From NCBI GenBank assembly GCA_017613595.1, contig JAGADM010000142.1:1-14400 (forward strand): a stretch of 14,400 nt of DNA, read 5' to 3'. The DNA is from Lachnospiraceae bacterium (lineage in GTDB: Bacteria; Bacillota_A; Clostridia; Lachnospirales; Lachnospiraceae). Below the pieces are notes generated by a model that worked only from the letters and a program-made list of their open reading frames with translations, had not been told where the DNA came from and searched no databases. Made by a program: the position numbers and the translations under genes. Positions 6,738 through 13,740 of the stretch are shown piece by piece. Positions within the stretch are counted from its first letter, which is position 1, and the number at the start of each line of letters is the position of its first letter.

Positions 6738-7838
6738 TTATTTCCGAAGGATCCCTGCAAGGACTTCGGCCGCCCGTTTGTGGCAGGGCTTTCCGGGATG
6801 CCATCTTGACCCGAACGAATCGCCTGTTGCCTCCGGAAGGTCCACATAAAGCGGCATCTCGTCGCCGGTACAGTCCGCGTAAAGCCTTAATGCGGTCAGG
6901 ATTGCCGGCTTCATGTAATAGCCGAGCATTCCGTAGCACCATAGGATCTTCGCTTTCGGATACGTACAGCGGATATCCGAAAGAAATGCCACGGCCTTCT
7001 CCGCGAAGACTGCCGTGCTTTCTTTCGAAAGCTGTCCGTCCTCATCCTTTGTCATGGCAAATGCGACACCCGTTTCCGGATCGGTGAACGGCGGCATGCC
7101 GACTCCGTTTCCGTCATTGGTCGCAAGATTGATGATAACGGCTTCGGGTTCGAACGAAGTGAATTCGTATTCCTCTTCCGCTCCGCGGACCGGTCTTTCC
7201 GGACCGTCCCCATGCGCGATCGCGCATACCTTGTGCCATGCCTTCGGCATATTGTGGCGTACATCGTTATCGTAGCCGCATACAACGCCCCAGCCGCTTT
7301 GGCTCAGAACCTGATAATTGGCATCCAAAGCGTCACAAAGCATGTACGCGTAGTTATCGACTGCGGAAAATACAGCGGGTACCCAGTCCGCTTCGCCGTT
7401 GGCGCCCGAACCGCCTTCGCCGCTCGTGATCGAGTCGCCGACGAAAAGAAGCTTATGGCTTCTCTCCGATACGGGATACAGCGCTCCGTCCGAAAGAATA
7501 TCGGTCAGTTCGATATAATGCTCTCCGTCTCCGGGCATTATGGGCGTATCCTTTACGATACGGATATGATGAAGCGTCTCGGGATTGCGGTTTCGTAAGA
7601 TCGGGATTACATTTTCCCCTTTGTTAAGGGGCATCCGGATCATCGGCGCGCCGTCGCAGAGAACAACGATCCACTGCTCATGGAATTCGTAGGACGCTTT
7701 GATGACAACGCTCAGATTGGCCGCCTTGACATCCATTTCGTAGCGGCTTCCGGTCCAGAAAAGCACATAGGGCGCCTCTTTCGAGGTACGTCCGAGTACT
7801 TTGACAAGCGGCATGGCCGCGTTTTTAATACTTTCCAT
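6738..7838 (-). CDS. SGNH-hydrolase esterase, CE2-like, without signal peptide
   Basis: This 366-residue protein has an N-terminal beta-rich domain (about 1-120) and a C-terminal SGNH/GDSL hydrolase. The nucleophile block is GDSIT at 134-138 (S136), the oxyanion blocks are GWG at 182-184 and NLATND at 237-242, and the catalytic histidine is H347 in SRWHPG. The jelly-roll plus SGNH order and the WHPG motif fit carbohydrate esterase family 2, which removes acetyl groups from sugars. The position usually held by the triad Asp, three residues before the His, is Ser, consistent with the Ser-His dyad described for some CE2 enzymes. No signal peptide is present, so it should act in the cytoplasm, perhaps on imported acetylated oligosaccharides. 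The start was chosen for its AGAGGA site; a longer form would overlap the preceding GTPase gene. Confidence 0.84.
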   Translation of the reverse strand: MESIKNAAMPLVKVLGRTSKEAPYVLFWTGSRYEMDVKAANLSVVIKASYEFHEQWIVVLCDGAPMIRMPLNKGENVIPILRNRNPETLHHIRIVKDTPIMPGDGEHYIELTDILSDGALYPVSERSHKLLFVGDSITSGEGGSGANGEADWVPAVFSAVDNYAYMLCDALDANYQVLSQSGWGVVCGYDNDVRHNMPKAWHKVCAIAHGDGPERPVRGAEEEYEFTSFEPEAVIINLATNDGNGVGMPPFTDPETGVAFAMTKDEDGQLSKESTAVFAEKAVAFLSDIRCTYPKAKILWCYGMLGYYMKPAILTALRLYADCTGDEMPLYVDLPEATGDSFGSRWHPGKPCHKRAAEVLAGILRK

Positions 7839-7842
7839 CGTT

Positions 7843-7848
7843 TCCTCT
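7843..7848 (-). promoter_or_regulatory. Ribosome binding site deciding the esterase start
   Basis: AGAGGA on the minus strand lies four bases before the ATG at 7838. The in-frame ATG at 7955 would extend the protein by 39 basic, non-homologous-looking residues overlapping the upstream gene, so it is rejected. Confidence 0.7.
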
Positions 7849-7869
7849 GAATATTCGTTTACGGATACC

Positions 7870-7899
7870 GCTGTTTCGAAGGAACATATCCGAAACAGC
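7870..7899. terminator. Perfect 9-bp inverted repeat after the GTPase gene
   Basis: GCTGTTTCG (7870-7878) and CGAAACAGC (7891-7899) are perfect inverted arms with a 12-base loop, placed in the 70-base gap between the second GTPase and the esterase. On the transcribed minus strand the hairpin is followed by GGTATCC rather than a T-run. It may instead be an mRNA-stabilising stem, an attenuator or a partial terminator. On the plus strand it is followed by CTTTT, but no plus-strand gene ends here. Confidence 0.45.
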
Positions 7900-7908
7900 C
7901 TTTTACGG

Positions 7909-8859
7909 TTACGTGAAATATACGGTCTTCTCTTCGGGCTCCTCGGCCTTTTCAAACTTCGTCGCGTAAAGCACCGGCCCCATGCCCTTATATTCCTTCT
8001 GGTACTCGATCTTAATCTCCGCGGTTACCCATACCCAGGCGCGGTTCTTAAGAAGCGACGCGTCAACCACCGCGGGAACCTTGCAGAGCATACCGATAAA
8101 TGCGATATCGGCCGCGCAGCACGTCATTGCCATACGTCCCGGCACGCAGTACCCTTTCGGGAATTTCGGCGAGAAATACAGCATTCCGAGGAAATGCACG
8201 GTCTTGCCGCGGTACTCCTTCGGACGGTCCATGCAGTCCATATACCAGATGCCGTAATCGTCATCGGTAATGTCCAGATAATCCGCGTTCAGATCGTAAG
8301 GAACCTCGATCTCGTCGGGATCCGATTCCTTGCCGTCCGCGCGCTCATAGATGATCTGCGCCTTACGGTTGACGGGCTTGATGCTTCTTCGGATCAGTGT
8401 CCGGTTTGTGTTGTCATCACAGCGGTTAACAATGATGATATCCGAATAACGGACAAGGTCGAGGATCATCTTCTTCATATTGGTCAGATACCCTTCCACG
8501 GTCGTTCCGTCAATCAGGGAGATGACCTGGGAAGGGACCCAGCTTTCCGGATAGTCAAGCTCCATCATCTCGTCCATGTTCCACATGCCGTTCATCTCGA
8601 TGAGGATCATGTTCGGATTGTAATAAAGCTCAAGTCCGTTTAAAAACTCTCCGGTCAGCTGCGACTGTTCTTCGACGGTAATGATCGATACGCCTTTCGC
8701 GGAAAGGGCAACTTCATCAAGTTCCTCTTCGCCCTCTTCGCAAAGGATGATCAACAATTTACCGCCCGAAAGGAACTGCGGGTCGGCGAGCGTTTCCTTG
8801 ATAAACGACGTCTTACCGCTGTCCAGAAAACCGTTTATGATAAATACCGGCTTCTCCAT
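7909..8859 (-). CDS. G3E (COG0523) GTPase fused to a YcgQ/DUF1980-like C-terminal domain
   Basis: This 316-residue protein begins with a G3E-family P-loop (GFLDSGKT at 10-17) and a NRCD guanine-specificity motif at 145-148, so it is a CobW/YjiA-like GTPase. The CxCC metal motif of the family is absent; the matching region reads CEEGEEELDEV. From about residue 205 the sequence does not look like a CobW C-terminal domain. Instead GKTVHFLGMLYF, RMAMTCCAAD (242-251) and WVWVTAEIKI resemble the C-terminal domain of YcgQ (TIGR03943/DUF1980), a partner of COG0523 GTPases in zinc-regulated Gram-positive loci. The domain call is from motif memory, not a search. The ATG at 8859 has a GAGGT site and lies one base after the preceding stop, so the two GTPases are probably co-translated. 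Metal trafficking is the likely role; the metal is unknown. Confidence 0.8.
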   Translation of the reverse strand: MEKPVFIINGFLDSGKTSFIKETLADPQFLSGGKLLIILCEEGEEELDEVALSAKGVSIITVEEQSQLTGEFLNGLELYYNPNMILIEMNGMWNMDEMMELDYPESWVPSQVISLIDGTTVEGYLTNMKKMILDLVRYSDIIIVNRCDDNTNRTLIRRSIKPVNRKAQIIYERADGKESDPDEIEVPYDLNADYLDITDDDYGIWYMDCMDRPKEYRGKTVHFLGMLYFSPKFPKGYCVPGRMAMTCCAADIAFIGMLCKVPAVVDASLLKNRAWVWVTAEIKIEYQKEYKGMGPVLYATKFEKAEEPEEKTVYFT

Positions 8860-8860
8860 A

Positions 8861-10054
8861 TCATACCTCAAACAATTTCGCGATATCGTCCTCTTTCAGC
8901 TTGCTGCCGATGACACACAGACGTCCGGTAATATCCGAAGCGCCTTCACGGATCTCATACTCGCCGGGAGTCAGGTCAAAGTGATACCATTTGCCGTCCG
9001 TACCCGGAACGATGCCCTTGGCACGAAGGATAATGCCGTAATCCTCGGACTCGGCAAGCTTCTCAAGAATATCCTCAAGCACGTCGCGCTCAAACTTCTT
9101 GGGCGTCTCACGGCCCCAGCTCGTAAATACTTCGTCAGCATGATGGTGGTGGTGATGTCCGTCATGATCATGGTGATGGTCATGGCAGTGGCACTCCTCG
9201 CCGTCCTCATGATGGTGATGATGGTGCTCGTGCTCATCATCATCGTCATCGTCGTTATGGTGATGGTGGTGATGCTCATGCTCGTCGTCATCGTCATCGT
9301 CGTCGTGGTGATGGTGGTGATGCTCATGCTCGTCGTCATCGTCATCGTCGTTGTGGTGATGGTGGTGATGATGCTCATGATCGCACTCTTCACCTTCCTC
9401 ATGATGATGGCCGCAGCAGGGGCAGATATCCTCTTCCTCAAGCAGTTCCTTCGCGAGGTCCTTTTTGGTTGCCATGGCTTCGAGGATCTGTGCTCCGGTC
9501 AGCTGGTCCCAAGGGGTCGTAACGATAACCGCGTCGGCGTTCTTCTCGCGAAGCATCGCAACGCACGCCTGCAGTTTCTCTTCGCTTACGTTCTGGGAAC
9601 GGCTCAAAAGGATCGTATGCGCATATTCCACCTGGTTATTGAAGAACTCGCCGAAGTTCTTCATGTAAATCCGGCATTTGCCGGCATCGACTACCGTGAT
9701 CAGTCCGGTTACAACAAAGTCCGGATCGTTGATGTCAAGAACCGCCTTCTCTACGTCGGAAAGCTTGCCGACACCGGATGGCTCAATGATGATGCGGTCC
9801 GGATGGAACTGCTCCTTTACCTTGACAAGCGCTTCGCCGAAGTCGCCGACAAGCGAGCAGCAGATACAGCCGGAGTTCATCTCGGTGATCTCAATGCCGG
9901 CTTCCTTCAGAAAGCCGCCGTCGATACCGATCTCGCCGAACTCGTTCTCAATCAGAACTACCTTCTCGCCCTTATAGCCGTCAGCAAGAAGCTTTTTAAT
10001 GAGTGTTGTCTTTCCGGCTCCGAGGAAACCGGAGAAAATATCAATCTTAATCAT
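8861..10054 (-). CDS. G3E (COG0523) metal-chaperone-like GTPase with His/Asp-rich repeat insert
   Basis: This 397-residue protein has a P-loop GFLGAGKT at 9-16, the ENEFGEIGID segment at 36-45 and the G3E metal motif SGCICCS (C63, C65, C66), marking it as a COG0523 GTPase of the CobW/YeiR/ZagA group. After the GTPase core, CPCCGHH (211-217) opens a His/Asp/Glu-rich insert running to about 306, with 16-residue repeats at its heart. A CobW C-terminal domain follows (about 308-397). The family delivers or buffers Zn, Co, Ni or Fe; the polyhistidine insert implies a high capacity for divalent metal. The usual NKxD motif appears to read SRSQ (151-154), so nucleotide specificity may differ. An AGGA site precedes the ATG. 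The only upstream gene nearby is dut, 88 bases away. Confidence 0.88.
   Translation of the reverse strand: MIKIDIFSGFLGAGKTTLIKKLLADGYKGEKVVLIENEFGEIGIDGGFLKEAGIEITEMNSGCICCSLVGDFGEALVKVKEQFHPDRIIIEPSGVGKLSDVEKAVLDINDPDFVVTGLITVVDAGKCRIYMKNFGEFFNNQVEYAHTILLSRSQNVSEEKLQACVAMLREKNADAVIVTTPWDQLTGAQILEAMATKKDLAKELLEEEDICPCCGHHHEEGEECDHEHHHHHHHNDDDDDDEHEHHHHHHDDDDDDDEHEHHHHHHNDDDDDDEHEHHHHHHEDGEECHCHDHHHDHDGHHHHHHADEVFTSWGRETPKKFERDVLEDILEKLAESEDYGIILRAKGIVPGTDGKWYHFDLTPGEYEIREGASDITGRLCVIGSKLKEDDIAKLFEV
8865..8869 (-). promoter_or_regulatory. Ribosome binding site deciding the second GTPase start
   Basis: GAGGT on the minus strand, formed by the last codons of the first GTPase gene, lies five bases before the ATG at 8859. 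An alternative in-frame TTG at 8871 would cover this site and is less likely. Confidence 0.75.
9209..9379 (-). repeat. 48-base coding repeats (16-residue His/Asp units)
   Basis: Residues 226-282 of the first GTPase are three complete 16-residue units and a partial fourth. The unit is close to EHEHHHHHHNDDDDDD (226-241, 242-257, 258-273, 274-282). The DNA repeats with a 48-base period, visible on the plus strand as alternating GATGGTGGTGATG and GTCATCGTCATCGTC blocks. Each unit offers about eight histidines and six or seven acidic residues for metal binding. The near-identity of units suggests recent expansion. Confidence 0.93.
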
Positions 10055-10142
10055 GTCTTATCCTTCTTTCGCAGGCAATCCTTCCGGTGACGCGCCTGCC
10101 TCGGCACCGGTCCGCCCGAGTCATTCGGGCAAATACCATGTT
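10055..10142 (-). other. Structured leader between dut and the GTPase pair
   Basis: The 88-base gap holds three inverted repeats on the transcribed strand. In order they are GCCCGA/TCGGGC with a 5-base loop (10114-10130), CCGGTG/CACCGG (arms 10105-10110 and 10084-10089) and GCAGGC/GCCTGC (arms 10094-10099 and 10071-10076). The last two interleave, so they cannot form together. None is followed by a T-run. No convincing -35/-10 pair was found. The gap could hold a dut 3' hairpin plus a regulatory leader, or simply be GC-rich spacer. Confidence 0.4.
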
Positions 10143-10577
10143 TTATCGAATCCCCGTCGATCCGAATCCGCCGCGCTCCTTACCGGTCAGATGCTCGACT
10201 TCTTCGAAACAGAGAACGGGCTGGTTCTCCATAATGCGGAACTGGCAGATCCGGTCATTGACCGAAATGTGCGTGTCCCGGACGGCGTAAACCGGATACA
10301 TCCATTCATCCGAATCGCCGCAGTAGCTGTGGTCGACAACTCCCATATGGTTGGTCTGGATAATGCCGAAATTCCGGAACGTCGAACTCCTCGGCACGAT
10401 ATGCGCCTCATAGCCGACGGGCAGCTCCACCGCGATGCCGAGGCGGATCAGCCGGCTCTCTCCGGCTTTCAGATCAACGTCTTCGGCGCTTCGGAGGTCA
10501 ACCCAGTCCGATTTGCCGTCGATATAGCGGAGTTTCTCGATTTTATCGCTGATATAGCGGATCTTAAGCGTTACCAT
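10143..10577 (-). CDS. dut: dUTP diphosphatase (dUTPase)
   Basis: This 144-residue trimer-type dUTPase hydrolyses dUTP to dUMP and pyrophosphate, keeping uracil out of DNA and feeding dTMP synthesis. All five family motifs are visible: motif 1 DLRSAED (27-33), motif 2 PRSST (62-66), motif 3 GVVDHSYCGD (79-88, with D82 and Y85 for uracil recognition and catalysis), motif 4 ICQFRI (110-115) and motif 5 RGGFGSTG (135-142), the flexible C-terminal lid over the phosphates. The CGDSDEW variant of motif 3 departs from the textbook RGEI form. The gene begins nine bases after the aminopeptidase stop region, with an AAGGAG site, so it is co-transcribed with that run. Confidence 0.94.
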   Translation of the reverse strand: MVTLKIRYISDKIEKLRYIDGKSDWVDLRSAEDVDLKAGESRLIRLGIAVELPVGYEAHIVPRSSTFRNFGIIQTNHMGVVDHSYCGDSDEWMYPVYAVRDTHISVNDRICQFRIMENQPVLCFEEVEHLTGKERGGFGSTGIR

Positions 10578-10586
10578 AACGGCTCC

Positions 10587-11993
10587 TTACATTTCCCGGT
10601 AGAATGCCTTGTAGCACTTCAGCGCCTCATAGAGGTCGGCCTTGCTGATGACTTCCCACGGCGCGTGCATGTTCATAACCGCAACGCCGCTGTCGATAAC
10701 GTTCATGCCGTAGTTGCCCATGATGTAGGCGATCGTTCCGCCGCCGCCCGCGTCAACCTTGCCGAGTTCCGCGGTCTGGTACGAAACGCCTGCGTCGTCA
10801 AGCACCCTGCGGATCTTCGCGAAATACTCGGGAGCGGAATCGTTCGAGTCGTATTTGCCTCTCGAACCGGTATACTTGTTGAATACGACGCCGTAGCCGA
10901 AGTACGCGCTGTTCTTGCGCTCGCTGACCGAATAATAGATCGGGTCGTAAGCGGCGCTCACGTCGGACGAAAGCATCACGGAATTCTGCAGTGCCCTGCG
11001 GACCTTCAGCTCGCTGTAATCGCCCATGCGGTCCAGAAGTTCCGCGATCGTGTTCTCGAAGAAACGGGAATGCATACCGGTCGCGCCGACGCTTCCGATC
11101 TCCTCCTTGTCAACAAGAAGGCAAACCGCGGTGCGTTTCGGGAAATTGTTCGTCTCACCCTTCGCGTAATCAAAAAGCGCTTCTGCGGATGGATACGCGC
11201 AGACTCTGTCGTCGTGTCCGTAGCCCATGATCATCGAAGAATCAATGCCCATGTCTCTTGCCTCGCCGGCCGGTACGATCTCAATCTCGGCGGAAAGGAG
11301 GTCATTCTCCTCGATGCCGTATTTCTTCGCAAGAATCTTCAAAGCGTTCGCCTTAACGGCTTCCTTCTTCGCGCCCTTAAGCGGGATCGTGGCAAATGTC
11401 ACGTCAAGGTTCTCACCTTCCACGATATCGGTGCCCTTCTTCTGCATCTGCGCGGAACCGAGATGCGGCAGCAGGTCGCTGATGCCGAATACCGGATCAC
11501 CGGGCTCGTCACCGATGTTCACCTTTACAACCGTGCCGTCCTTCTTGCAGATCACGCCGTGCATCGCCATCGGGATCGTCACCCACTGGTATTTCTTGAT
11601 GCCGCCGTAATAGTGCGTGTCAAGAAGCGCGGTATCGGAATAGAGATCCTCGTAAAGCGGAACCTGCTTGAGGTCCAGTCTCGGCGAATCGATGTGCGCG
11701 CCGAGAATCTTCATGCCGGTCTCAAGCGGATCGGTGCCGATATAAAAAAGCGCGACGGTCTTGCCCATCAGAGAAGCGTACAATTTGTCGCCTGCCTTAA
11801 CCTTCTTTACTTTCGCGATGTCCTTAAAGCCGAGCCTCTCCGCCTTTTTGATGACGGTCTCCGCGCAGGCCCGTTCCGTCTTGTTGGCGGACAGGAACAG
11901 CCGGTATTCCTCGGCAAATGCCATCACTTCCTTCCATTCCCGGCTGTCGTATTTGAGCCAGGCATTCGTTCCTTTGTTGACTTCCACTGCCAT
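10587..11993 (-). CDS. M18 family zinc aminopeptidase (aspartyl aminopeptidase-like)
   Basis: This 468-residue protein has the tetrahedral M18 aminopeptidase fold, which removes N-terminal residues (often acidic) from peptides in the cytoplasm. Likely zinc-site residues are H100 (GAHIDSPRLD), an Asp in GHDDR (260-263), E297/E298 (DKEEIGS), D344 (SSDVSAA) and H443 (MHAPWEV). VDAGGGGTIAY (413-423) is also typical. The length fits bacterial M18 enzymes. It lies 12 bases after hslO, with a strong GGAGG site before the ATG, and nine bases before dut, so it belongs to the housekeeping run. Nothing in the sequence suggests damage. Substrate preference cannot be read. Confidence 0.93.
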   Translation of the reverse strand: MAVEVNKGTNAWLKYDSREWKEVMAFAEEYRLFLSANKTERACAETVIKKAERLGFKDIAKVKKVKAGDKLYASLMGKTVALFYIGTDPLETGMKILGAHIDSPRLDLKQVPLYEDLYSDTALLDTHYYGGIKKYQWVTIPMAMHGVICKKDGTVVKVNIGDEPGDPVFGISDLLPHLGSAQMQKKGTDIVEGENLDVTFATIPLKGAKKEAVKANALKILAKKYGIEENDLLSAEIEIVPAGEARDMGIDSSMIMGYGHDDRVCAYPSAEALFDYAKGETNNFPKRTAVCLLVDKEEIGSVGATGMHSRFFENTIAELLDRMGDYSELKVRRALQNSVMLSSDVSAAYDPIYYSVSERKNSAYFGYGVVFNKYTGSRGKYDSNDSAPEYFAKIRRVLDDAGVSYQTAELGKVDAGGGGTIAYIMGNYGMNVIDSGVAVMNMHAPWEVISKADLYEALKCYKAFYREM

Positions 11994-12005
11994 ATCGTAT
12001 CCTCC

Positions 12006-12884
12006 TTATGCGTTCGCATCACGCATTTCTTTCAGATCATCTGAGGAAAATGTGTATTTCTTTCCGCAGAATCTGCAAACGACTTCAATATCCTCTTCGC
12101 CCTGTATCAGCGAATCGAGGTCCTTCTTTCCGAGACTCATAAGTCCCTTCGCGTACCGCTCCTTCGAGCAGTTGCAGTAATACTTCGGACTTAAGGTGTC
12201 GGTCACTTCCGGGCTGAGTCCGGCAAGCGTCTTTCCAAGTATATCTTCGGGCGTCATTCCGGCAGCGAGCATCTCGGTCACACTCGGAATCGCCTTGATA
12301 TTCTCTTCCAGTTTCGTGATCACATCGTCGGGGCAGTCCGGCATGAGCTGGATGATGAATCCGCCCGCCTGCGCCACGGTGTTATCCTTGTTCATCAGAA
12401 CGCCGAGCCCGACAACCGAAGGCGTCTGTTCGCTCGAAGCGAAATAATACGTCAGGTCCTCCGCGATCTCGCCGGTCTGCAGCTGCACCTCGCCGACATA
12501 CGGCTCCTTGAGACCGAGGTCGCGGATCACGGAAAGGATTCCGTTTCCGAGCGCGCCGCCGACGTCAAAATGGTGGTTCTCCTTCGCGGGAAGCATCACA
12601 AGAGGCTCGTTCACATAGCCTTTGACGTTGCCCTGCGCATCCGCGGTCACGCAAAGCCCACCGATCGGACCGTCGCAGCGAATCAGAAGCGTCAGCACGT
12701 CGGCCTGTCCCTTCATCATCGAGCCCATCATGGCACCCGCCGAAAGCAGTCTTCCGAGCGCCGCCGTACATACGGGGCTCGTTCCGTGCGCTTCCTTCGC
12801 AAAGGTTACGATTTCCTTTGCCGATACGGCAAATGCCCGGACGAAGCCGTCCGCCGCATAAGCCCTCACTAATGTATCACTCAT
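12006..12884 (-). CDS. hslO: Redox-regulated chaperone Hsp33
   Basis: This 292-residue protein is a full-length Hsp33, a cytoplasmic holdase switched on by oxidative stress. The C-terminal redox switch is intact: CNC (C237, C239) and CRFC (C270, C273) bind zinc when reduced, and disulphide formation with zinc release exposes the substrate surface. The N-terminal domain begins with the typical MSDTLVRAYAADGFVRAF, and residues 108-118 (VGGALGNGILS) and 133-139 (VQLQTGE) match the family. The ATG is preceded only by a weak AGAGAG-type site. It lies 16 bases after the methyltransferase gene. Together with peptidase and dUTPase neighbours this looks like a maintenance operon. Confidence 0.95.
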   Translation of the reverse strand: MSDTLVRAYAADGFVRAFAVSAKEIVTFAKEAHGTSPVCTAALGRLLSAGAMMGSMMKGQADVLTLLIRCDGPIGGLCVTADAQGNVKGYVNEPLVMLPAKENHHFDVGGALGNGILSVIRDLGLKEPYVGEVQLQTGEIAEDLTYYFASSEQTPSVVGLGVLMNKDNTVAQAGGFIIQLMPDCPDDVITKLEENIKAIPSVTEMLAAGMTPEDILGKTLAGLSPEVTDTLSPKYYCNCSKERYAKGLMSLGKKDLDSLIQGEEDIEVVCRFCGKKYTFSSDDLKEMRDANA

Positions 12885-12900
12885 ATGGTTCTCTCTTCTT

Positions 12901-13701
12901 TCACGCGTCGGCTTCTGCAGGCGCGTCGTAGCATTTGCCCTCCTGATATCCTTCCTTCGCGAGGAAAAGGATACGTTCGGACGTTTCGTCAGCCGGTTCT
13001 AACGTCTCCGCGTCAAGCGCACCGAGAAATACCATGCCGGCCTCCGTCAGGAGCTGCTTCACGGTTTCGGCGGAATAGGCCTGCTGCACGTGAACCTCCT
13101 GCAGTTTTTCGTACATGCTGCCGCGATCCTTTAAAAACATCGTGATCCGGTAGCAGTTCTGTTTCTTACGCTTCCGGTAGGAATTCTCCCAGATGACCGT
13201 CGCGTCGCGGAACTGCTCCACCCTCGTCTCATCGCCGAGCGCCGCGAAGCAGGCTTCGGTCTTCATGTCGAACAGGAACAGTCCGTCCTTATCGAGATAG
13301 TTGTTTACGAGACGGAATACGGTCAGAAGGTCGTCCTTCGTCAGCAGATAATTCATGCTGTCGCATACGCTGACGCATGCCGCCACGGTCCCGTAAAGCT
13401 CCAGTTCGCGCATATCCTGCTGCAGGTAGAGAATCCCGGGCTCGTCCGTCTCCGAGCGCTCATAGAGCTTCTCACGCGCTTCCATGAGCATATCCTCGGA
13501 GCTGTCGATGCCGATCATGTCGTAGCCCATCTCACTGAGGCGCTCCGTCATCTCGCCGGTGCCGCAGCCGAGCTCGCAGACGATACCGTCTTTGATCCCG
13601 TGTTTATGAAGAAGGTTACGGATATTCTGTGCCCATTCGTCGTACGGAATGTTGTCCATGCAGCGGTCGTAAACCTCCGCAAAGCCGGTATAGGCGTCCA
13701 T
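12901..13701 (-). CDS. Class I SAM-dependent methyltransferase, substrate unknown
   Basis: This 266-residue protein has a Rossmann-fold methyltransferase domain. The SAM-binding motif I is ELGCGTGE (43-50), the acidic residue after strand 2 is D66 (GIDSSEDML), and QQDMREL (94-100) matches the motif III region. The N-terminal YTGFAEVYDRCMDNIPYDEW segment is common in small-molecule methyltransferases of Clostridia often annotated as UbiE/YdaC-like, but these bacteria do not usually make ubiquinone, so the substrate is open. The start was chosen because an AAGGGAG site lies six bases upstream. An ATG 31 codons earlier would add a Lys/Arg-rich extension encoded by the terminator-like hairpin region. 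It is the first gene of the run methyltransferase-hslO-M18-dut. Confidence 0.87.
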   Translation of the reverse strand: MDAYTGFAEVYDRCMDNIPYDEWAQNIRNLLHKHGIKDGIVCELGCGTGEMTERLSEMGYDMIGIDSSEDMLMEAREKLYERSETDEPGILYLQQDMRELELYGTVAACVSVCDSMNYLLTKDDLLTVFRLVNNYLDKDGLFLFDMKTEACFAALGDETRVEQFRDATVIWENSYRKRKKQNCYRITMFLKDRGSMYEKLQEVHVQQAYSAETVKQLLTEAGMVFLGALDAETLEPADETSERILFLAKEGYQEGKCYDAPAEADA

Positions 13702-13707
13702 TTTACG

Positions 13708-13714
13708 CTCCCTT
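13708..13714 (-). promoter_or_regulatory. Ribosome binding site deciding the methyltransferase start
   Basis: AAGGGAG on the minus strand lies six bases before the ATG at 13701 and supports this start over the in-frame ATG at 13794. Confidence 0.78.
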
Positions 13715-13740
13715 CTTCGTCTCTTTTTACGCCAGAAAGC

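Noticed and set aside
9200..9400. Possible CRISPR or non-coding tandem repeat
   Set aside because: The repeats are contiguous, have no unique spacers and keep the reading frame of the GTPase, so they are coding repeats.
8681..10090. Plus-strand open frame with a long Val/Met-rich, membrane-like stretch
   Set aside because: The hydrophobic run is the reverse complement of the His/Asp codon repeats (CAT/CAC/GAT/GAC read as ATG/GTG/ATC/GTC). It is not an independent membrane protein.
9999..12044. Long plus-strand open frame of 681 codons
   Set aside because: It is antisense to the M18 aminopeptidase, dUTPase and part of a GTPase gene, all with clear motifs. Its translation shows no recognisable domain, and it reflects codon bias of the real genes.
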